From assembly GCA_030762895.1 (NCBI GenBank), contig CM061062.1, forward strand, positions 138,553,104-138,617,103: a stretch of 64,000 nucleotides of DNA, read 5' to 3'. The DNA comes from Sophora flavescens. Its lineage: Eukaryota; Streptophyta; Magnoliopsida; Fabales; Fabaceae. The stretch's first letter is position 1. Every line of letters begins with the position of its first letter. Shown piece by piece: positions 56,957 through 64,000 of the stretch. Below the pieces are notes generated by a model. The model was not told the origin of the DNA, did no database searches, and saw nothing but the letters and a program-made list of their open reading frames with translations. The translations under genes and the position numbers were made by a program.

Positions 56957-58983
56957 TTAGTCCCTACATGTACAATCATTTATAATTTAGTCCCCACCAT
57001 GACACCATTTCTAGCCATTATAACATCATTAGTGTATGGGTCAAATTATCAATAACTCTATGGACTAAATTGAAAATAAACGTCACATTAGGATCAAAAG
57101 TATATTTTATTTTTACCTATATATTTTATCCTTGTATGAGACACTCATTCAATTTGGTCAGTACTCTTCACTGTGTTATAACTCTAACAAGCAGTGCTAT
57201 AATGGCTACGGACAACAAGGACCAAATTGAAAATGATTATATGAATAGGGACTATATTAAAAAGGTTTTTTATATAGGGATCAAATTGAAAATGAATGTC
57301 ACGTATAGGGGTAAATACGTGAACCAACTTAAATAATAGAAACATCTAATACCAAAAAGTAATAGAAAAAACATCATTGCCTGAATTAAAAAGTTTCTAT
57401 CAAACCATTTTGGAGTTGTATCAGCTGTATCCAAATTCATTTCAAGTCACAAAGATTTCTACACTAAATACCTCTTCAGGATGATGAAGAGACAGTTTAA
57501 GCACTTGCGGATCCCATGATTCACCAGGTGCCATAGGGATGTTATAGAAGGTTGCACCAAACAACGACTGCACCAACACCTTCAAACCCTCAATACAGTT
57601 TGACAAAGAAAAATATGATGCTACCACCTGCATAATGATTTTTTGTATTAATGTGAAAAATACAAACCCAGGTAAATGACAAACAAAACATGCAGGTATA
57701 TTGTGTTTACCGAAGAGTCCAATTTATAAGTAGAGGACTTCATCATTGTCATGTAGTAGGCCTCATCCCATGGCCTTAAATCTCCATCACTTTGACCACA
57801 CTTTTCTCTCTTGAATTTCATAAGTAACTTAAGCTCCTAATATTTCAGGTACAAGCACAAGCCATCATGGATAAAACACCTTCCTGCCCTACAAAGTATG
57901 CCTAAAAGGAAGCTTAGACCTCTTCAGCCTTAGCCAGGACCATCTTGCTCATCTCAAGTAAAAATGACATTACAACATTCGCTGATGAAGCCATGTTAGG
58001 CTTCACAGCAAATTCAGCATAAGATTTACACCCCATCATCTGGATCAAATAATCAGATAATAAAATCAGTGGATTATGAAGTCAAAAAAGAAGAAACAAT
58101 TAGCTTTGTTGGGAAATACTTGTGAAAACTGTCAAACAAAGTCAATATGGATGACATCCTATCCACTTTTTTCGTTGAATATAAAATTTTAATTTGGTCT
58201 CCAAGAAGTCAAACTACTTGCTCATAATTCACATAACAGAAATGTCAAATGTGTTCCCATAGCTATATACAGTCGAGTAAAAATGTATAATAAGGATCTA
58301 GAAATGCATGTCCACCAAACAGTCTCGTAGAATGAATAAAAGAGACAGATACTAATGCTATGACGCAAAACAAAGGGCTTAAAGAAAGTCAGAGTGGCAA
58401 ATGAATATACAGACCTGAGCTAGCTTGTGTCGAGAAAATATAAGCCTCTTGAGAACATCAACATTTGCATATGGAACAGGATTTCCTTGTATATATACCA
58501 TTTTCCTAACCTTAAAATACAGAGAGAAGCGCATAAAATTATTTAAGTTCAAAATAGAAAAATAAACTCTAGGTTCATTACTTAGGCTCTTTTGAGAATA
58601 CCAGCAAAATTCACCTAAGTTGCTAAGACTAGATTTGATTCCAAATGCTTTTCCAGTTCACCTGTATTTACTGGACACTCCTTCATAAGAATTATAGATT
58701 CTCCTTACTACAAGTATCAAAATATGAGGGTAAAATTCCAAACCATCAAATATAAACTACCTCATCATCTGAAGACAATTGTAGCACAGAAGTAAGAGTT
58801 TGGGGATCTGCTGTAATCCGAAACCCTTTCTCTTTAAGGGTGTCCTTGGATGGTGATAAATCCTTAGTTATTAAAGATTCTGAACGATAGACAGGCTTAA
58901 CAAGATAATGCAAATTTTTGGGGATGCGAGATGAAGGATATATATCGACATATCCTGGGTCCATGACAATATTTTCATTGTAC

Positions 58984-59510
58984 CTAACCAAACCAACAAA
59001 ATGCAAACAGATCAAGAGCTAGCACAGCAAAAATGGGCCTAATTCAAACATGTTATAATTTACTTTCTGGGAGTATAAGTATCGAAGCAATGATTGAATT
59101 AAATCACAATGAAAACATTTCACAAGTATTATCAACTCAATTCAATTACAATTTAAAGCGATAATGTCACCAAGTAAAATTCAATTCTTATTTTTTTCTT
59201 AAAAAGGCAGCCAATAGAATCTATACTTGCATAACAAAATCTAAGTCCCCCTGCAAGTAAAAAAATATTTGGCTGAGTACGAGTAAAAATGATCATTAAC
59301 GGAATGAAATGAAGGGCAAACAATTAAAGGAAACAATCATGATCTAGATCCTTTAATCTTTCCAGCATTTGAACTGAAAATTCATAACAGTCACTGTCTG
59401 GTTATAGAGTTGCTCAATCTAATAATTTGATTTAGGGGAAATAATTACATTGACCTTCCCTGAGATTTACCTTGATTACATTCCGGACCCCTCTTGTCTC
59501 AAAAATTATG
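58984..59510. other. sequence upstream of the first detected MIP exon
   Basis: A good intron acceptor (TTTGGTTAG on the minus strand) abuts 58983, so an upstream exon once existed. No matching exon was found here or further right. Otherwise AT-rich with nothing recognised. Confidence 0.5.
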
Positions 59511-59517
59511 CCAACCT

Positions 59518-59570
59518 AATCGCAGCGGTAAAGCTATAATTTGTAATTCTCAGGACTTGGGATCGAATCA
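59518..59570 (+). other. tRNA-like A-box and B-box pair (possible SINE head)
   Basis: AATCGCAGCGGTAAAGC (about 59518-59534) resembles a Pol III A box, and GGGATCGAATCA (59559-59570) a B box, with tRNA-like spacing. There is no tRNA fold with an anticodon. It may be a tRNA-derived SINE head or chance. Confidence 0.3.
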
Positions 59571-59579
59571 TATTCAAGC

Positions 59580-59790
59580 AGTTTTGATTTGCTTGGACAG
59601 TAAAGTCATACCTGGAGAGAGCTTGACCACCCAACATAGACTCTTGGTTATGGACGTAAGAGTTAAGAGGAGTGTGAAGAGAAGAGGCCACAATAAGGTT
59701 TCAAGGATCAAGTGGTGGCAATTGAAGGGTGAAAAACAAAGGATCTTCCAGCACAAGGTCTTTGAGGGAGTGTTTTGCGGTACAAAATAA
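59580..59790 (+). pseudogene. LINE (RTE-like) endonuclease-to-RT fragment
   Basis: The open frame includes DSKVIPGESLTTQHRLLVMD, then KRRGHNKVSRIKWWQLKGEK, a phrase typical of plant non-LTR elements just after the endonuclease. It ends at a stop at 59788. No RT domain follows. Confidence 0.6.
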
Positions 59791-60477
59791 AGAGGAGATT
59801 TTTTTTTTGGAAGAAATACGTGCTAATATTTTTAGCACTTTAGACACAGTATTTTAAAAGAAGTAAGGCTCCCATATTTATGAAGTCTGATCGTTGTTAA
59901 AGCAATTTTCCAAAATATGCTTACATGCTCTATTCTCTCCAACACTGGTTGCACCACATTTTAAATTTCAAAAACCACCGTTTTAGATGGATAAGATTGA
60001 ATCGAAAAAGATAGGATTCAACAAAACTGAATGTGCAGCAACATTTACCAAACTGATCAAAACATGATCATAAAGACACGTTAGAGAATATTCACTAAGG
60101 TGTGGAGCATATTATGCAGCCAACTTTTTTGGATAAAATCAAACCAAAGTTTGTAACTGACCAACGTAACACTGCACACATGATTGAAGAAGTTAGAGAC
60201 ATGGTCACAGACTCAAAATGTGGAACTTTGGGCTTAACAGCAAACAAACCAGTTTAGCATATAAAAAGGAAGCTGTTAGTCCAAGCAAGTTTAAATCAAG
60301 TATCATCAAGTCAAAATAAAATATGCTTTGCTTTCTCAAATATAAAATTATTCTTCACAAAAATTAATTTGACAAAATAATAAAAACTAACCAGATTTAT
60401 TTTACACTTGTTGTGTGATAATTACACAACCAAAATAAAACATTAAACTTTTGAAATATCTCTAAATATCCAACAGA
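59791..60477. other. AT-rich spacer between LINE fragment and PPR pseudogene
   Basis: No gene or repeat was recognised. Confidence 0.4.
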
Positions 60478-62473
60478 TCAATGGTTTTGCACAAAATGGC
60501 GAATCTGAAGAAGCATATGCAACTTTCTTACAGACGTTGGATGAAAAGGTGGAACCTACAAATGTTACTATGATGGGAGCTTTACATGCTTGTGCAAATT
60601 TAGGTGATCTTGAACGAGGGAGATATGTTCATAAATTATTGGATCTACTGAAACTTGATTTTGATGTGTCAGTTATGAACTCTTTAATATCCATGTATTC
60701 GAAGTGTAAGAAAGTTGATATTCAGCCTCAATATTTGATAATTTGAAGGAGAAAACAAATGTCGCATGGAATGCGATGATATTAGGTCATGCACAAAATG
60801 GCTGTGTAAAGGAGGCTTTAGATCTATTCTGTATGATGCAATCCTAAGACATTAAACCCGATTCCTTTACATTAGTGAGTGTAATTGCTGCTCTTGCAGA
60901 ATTATCAGTTAGCCGCCAGGCGAAGTGGATTCATGGACATGCTATAAGAACTTCAATGGACAAGAATGTCTTTGTTGCTACTGCTCTTGTTGACATGTAT
61001 GCAAAATGCGGAGCTATACAAACTGCGAGAAAGCTTTTCGACATGATGCAAGAGCGACATGTGCTAACATGGAATGCAATGATAGATGCGTATGAGACAC
61101 ATGGTCTTGGAAAAGAAGCTCTAGATCTCTTCAATGAAATGCAGAAGGGAGATGTTAAGCCGAATGATATAACATTTCTGTCTGTTATCTCAACCATAGT
61201 TCTAAATTGCGGACCGCATCATGTATTGCGGTCGCAATATTGCGGTTGCGGGTCGCAGCGCAACAGCATCACACCGCTATTGCGAGGTGATCCCTTTTCA
61301 CGTGTTGCGGCCGCAATACAACCGCATCAGCACCGCATCAGATCGCATCAGACAATGCATCGGACCGCATCAGGCCGCAACACCCATTTTCAGCACCGTT
61401 CGTTCAAATTTTTTTCCAAAACTAAAAAAATTTCAGGCCCCCAAAGCATTTAGATACAAGAATTATTCCTTTATGCTTTAGCAATTTGTTTCTTTTCTTT
61501 ATTTTTGCTATCCTCTTCTCAATTCAGATATATGAATAATTACAGTAATTATACAATATTTTTTATATTTGGTGGGAACATAAAATTATTTCATGTCGCA
61601 GCGGCCGCAGTCCGCGACGCAGCGACCGCAATGGCCGTAATCGCAGTGACCGCAACCGCAACCGCAATTTAGAACCTTGATCTCAACTTGTAGTCATTCA
61701 GGTCTTGTGGAAGAGGGCCTCTACTACTTTGAAAGCATGAAGGAAGATCATGGCTTGGAGCCTACAATGAATCACTATGGTGCCATTGTTGATCTCTTTG
61801 GTCGTGCTGGCCGGCTAGATGATGCTTGGAATTTCATCCAGAGATTCCTATCAAACCAGGGATTACTGTTTTCGGCGCAATGCTAAGTGCTTGCAAAATT
61901 CATTAAAATGTAGTATTGGGAGAGAAGGCTGCAGACAAACTATTTGAGTTACACCCAGATGAGGGAGGGTATCATGTGTTACTTGCCAACATCTATGCCT
62001 CTGCTTCAATGTGGGACAAAGTGGCGAAGGTGAGGACAGCCATGGAGAAGACGGGACTCCAGAAAACACCAGGCTGCAGTTTAGTTGAGTTGAAATATGA
62101 AATTCACACATTCTACTCAGAAGGTGTTAATCATCCTCAATCCAAAAGAATCTATGCTTTTCTTGAGACTCTTGGAGATGAGATTAAGGCTGCTGGTTAT
62201 GTGCCTAACACCAATTCAATTCATGATGTGGAAGAAGATGTGAAGGAACAATTGCTTAGTAGCCACAGTGAGAGGCTTGCTATTGCATTTGGACTTTTGA
62301 ATACAAGCCCTGGTACAACAATACACATTAGGAAGAATTTAAGAGTTTGTGAGGATTGCCATGAAGCCACTAAGTATATCTCACTTGTGACAGGGAGGGA
62401 AATTATAGTGCGTGATATGCACAGGTTCCATCATTTTAACAATGGAAGGTGTTCATGTGGGGATTACTGGTGA
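60478..62473 (+). pseudogene. PPR-DYW protein pseudogene (CRR22-like), 5'-truncated
   Basis: Functional relatives are organelle RNA-editing factors. Homology starts abruptly with INGFAQNGESEEAY at about 60478, so the N-terminal half is absent. PLS-type repeats follow (GALHACANLGDLERG, VNSLISMYSKC-like, AWNAMILGHAQNG, NVFVATALVDMYAKCGAI). Then come E/E+ motifs (GGYHVLLANIYASASMW, KTPGCSLVEL) and a complete DYW domain with HSERLAIAFGLL, CxDCH and the terminal CSCGDYW. Damage: a 1-nt loss at about 60722, TAA at about 60847, a MITE at 61195-61679, a 1-nt loss at about 61843 and TAA at about 61906. The resemblance to Arabidopsis CRR22 is from memory. Confidence 0.85.
61195..61679. mobile_element. 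hAT-type MITE inside the PPR pseudogene
   Basis: The ends are CATAGTTCTAAATTGCGG and CCGCAATTTAGAACCTTG (inverted repeats with one or two mismatches). The perfect 8-bp TSD ATCTCAAC (61187-61194, 61680-61687) is diagnostic of hAT transposition. Sub-terminal regions are full of ACCGCATCAG and GCGACCGCAA words, likely transposase-binding repeats. No transposase. Removing it and one TSD copy restores the local PPR frame. Confidence 0.9.
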
Positions 62474-63764
62474 ATCAATTGACTCCATTGTTATTGTCAT
62501 TCAACCATGATGCCTCCTTCAAGGGGTTGTAACTCAAGAAAAACATGAGACACCTCAAACGATGACCTCATTGAAATTTGTACAAAGAATTAGAGCTAGT
62601 AAGACAGAAAAGATAGAGAATGACTGACGGCTACTATAGGAAATTGAGAATATATAATTATTAATACGATAATGTGTTTCAACTTTCAATTCCATAACCT
62701 AGTATTCATATTTATAAAATACTCGCGAGAACATACCCAAGCTAATAAATACTAAGGTGGCGTTTGATAATTGTAATGTTTTATTCTCAAGCAAACTATA
62801 TTTATGGGAATCATATTTTCGGGCATAGAGTTTTCTCAAGTTTCTAATTATTATTCACTAATTTTATTATCGGAAATCTTTTATGACTGTGAATAAATTT
62901 TTAAAACTTGTACCAAATATGAAAAACTTTTATTCCTATGGCAATATCCCGATAATGTTTTTTAAATCTTGTATCAAACGTCGCCTAAGATTAAGGTCAT
63001 ATGTCATAGATTATATTGTAAAATGAAATCGGCGGCTATTGACTCATTAGTAGCAACTGGATGAGAAGGTAACCAAAATATAGTATAAGGCACAATCATG
63101 TCTTTCTTGACATGGTCATGTGCGATGCATTGAAAACTGACTAAAATTGACACACGGTTGTCTACTTTAACCCCAAAATTAAACCAAAATCCTTAATCCC
63201 AAAATCTAAGTCAGGCCAAGATATATCTAAATGTAAACCCAGAAGTACTATTTTAATACATCACTTGAAGTTTATTACAACATCAAATTTAATGAAGATA
63301 GAAATTTCATAAAACTATTGAAATTCAAAATAATAATTAAACTCCCCTAAATAACCTTGAGCAGAAGGAGGAAAAAGACTCAAAGTAAATTTGTGTGTAA
63401 AGTGAGCATGTAAAAAATCATCGATCTTTAGATCATTTAGTGAAGTGAAATCTCAAAGCACTTTCCATCATAAGATTAAGAGTAGATATACCTTTTAGTT
63501 GGTTAGATACAAACTCACTGAACAAAAGCCATATCGAACCACTGTTGGTTGGGGGTAATTGATAATTCCTAGAATTTTACTTGGAAGAGACAATGTTTCT
63601 CACGTCCCTGCCTCACTGTTTAGAATCTATACATTTTCCTTACAACACATCAATCAAAAATTGCTCAAACAATATCCTTTAAACAGAGTCCCCAATATAC
63701 ATAGACCAAAAACTTTCAGGACACTGGTTACCCCTCACCTCCACCACCAAAACAGTTTAAACAT
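62474..63764. other. intergenic and probable 3' UTR DNA
   Basis: No ORF with a recognisable domain was seen. The right part is probably the 3' UTR of the minus-strand gene that begins beyond the window. Confidence 0.4.
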
Positions 63765-64000
63765 TTATATCTTTCTCATCCTAGCATTGTATGTTAGGAA
63801 GGCTCTGGCTTTGACAGGATCAACATTTAAATATTCAAATGCATACATCTGTTTACCCTCTTCCAACCCATCTATCTCCATCAAGGCCTCTAAAAGCTCA
63901 GTTGTATCAACAGAGCTTTCGCTTCGCTCCATAACATCAGCCAAACGTCGGATGCTCGATGCCACTATCATCAACGCATCCTGAAGAGCATCTGAGCCAC
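63765..64000 (-). CDS. C-terminus of a minus-strand gene, possibly Myb/SANT-like (Harbinger-associated type)
   Basis: The frame is open from the right edge to a stop at 63765. It reads SIRRLADVMERSESSVDTTE, then LLEALMEIDGLEEGKQMYAF, and ends ARAFLTYNARMRKI. The pattern of a short helical tail with a MEIDGL-type motif followed by RAFL resembles the C-terminus of plant Myb/SANT-like proteins. The DNA-binding domain would lie outside the window, so this is tentative. Confidence 0.4.
   Translation of the reverse strand, partial: GSDALQDALMIVASSIRRLADVMERSESSVDTTELLEALMEIDGLEEGKQMYAFEYLNVDPVKARAFLTYNARMRKI

Larger units (their letters stand above)
50930..58983 (-). pseudogene. OCT1: mitochondrial intermediate peptidase (M3 metallopeptidase), 5'-truncated and frameshifted
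   Basis: The family removes octapeptides from imported precursors in the mitochondrial matrix. Eleven exons fit by homology and GT/AG borders (minus strand, 5' to 3'): 58983-58761, 58510-58415, 58039-57920, 57836-57711, 57627-57472, 56016-55900, 54335-54211, 53469-53402, 52163-52028, 51882-51717, 51168-50930 (stop TGA). They total 1572 bp, about 524 codons; full-length family members are roughly 700 residues. Landmarks: SYAEFAVKPNMA, GESWDPQVLKLSLHHPEE, the zinc site LFHEFGHALHSL, the third-ligand region FAEIPSNLFE, and GYYSYLYAKCF. The mitochondrial presequence and N-terminal ~180 residues are not found upstream. Exon 7 is one base short. Introns carry several transposons. Either a dead copy, or the frameshift is a sequence error; I favour a pseudogene. 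Confidence 0.85.

Noticed and set aside
63559..63984. 141-codon plus-strand ORF at the right edge
   Set aside because: It overlaps the better-supported minus-strand C-terminal coding frame and its likely 3' UTR.

Overview
This window is plant nuclear DNA, most likely from a legume-type eudicot with a repeat-rich genome. The evidence is nested Ty1/copia and Ty3/gypsy LTR retrotransposons, plant MITEs, and host genes with plant-style introns or families (a mitochondrial intermediate peptidase, a PPR-DYW protein, a Myb/SANT-like C-terminus). Calling it a legume is an inference from the look of the repeats. About the first 48 kb is almost entirely mobile DNA; the last 14 kb holds host gene remnants with small transposons in their introns or exons.

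Layout. 1-4.2 kb: minus-strand copia element A (pol and gag, then an LTR), running off the left edge. 4.5-17.06 kb: plus-strand copia fragment B, whose gag is split by a complete 11,965-bp Athila-type Ty3/gypsy element (4860-16824, TSD GCAAG). Its gag-pol is ruined, but one extra ORF between pol and the 3' LTR is intact. 17.06-27.0 kb: a minus-strand copia LTR (G) split by copia element C (17744-26283), which has lost most of pol and carries a 3.4-kb gypsy solo LTR (D) at the deletion. 27.7-41.06 kb: gypsy element E with 3.7-kb LTRs and only 1.46 kb of internal DNA; its 3' LTR is split by a related 4.5-kb solo LTR (F, TSD TTGCC). 41.07-44.1 kb: a copia-type LTR (H) carrying a Mutator-like fold-back element (41559-43199, exact 9-bp TSD). 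44.1-48 kb: a gypsy-associated ORF remnant, a ~68-bp minisatellite and unclassified repeat DNA. 48-50.7 kb: AT-rich spacer, a MITE-like hairpin, and an inverted-repeat element enclosing five 90-bp tandem repeats.

50.93-58.98 kb: eleven minus-strand exons of mitochondrial intermediate peptidase, including the HEFGH zinc site. The N-terminal exons are absent and the catalytic exon has a 1-nt deletion, so this copy is probably dead. Its introns hold a TRIM, two Tourist-like MITEs and a copia integrase scrap. 59.5-59.8 kb: a LINE fragment beside a tRNA-like box pair. 60.48-62.47 kb: a PPR-DYW pseudogene (CRR22-like) interrupted by a hAT-type MITE with a perfect 8-bp TSD. The right edge holds the C-terminus of a minus-strand gene.

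The nesting gives relative ages: B before Athila, G before C, C before D, E before F, H before the fold-back element. The most unusual structure is the set of CACGGC/GCCGTG palindrome arrays just upstream of the TATA box in both Athila LTRs, repeated in front of that element's only intact ORF. No complete working host gene is visible. Percent identities and family assignments were judged by eye.
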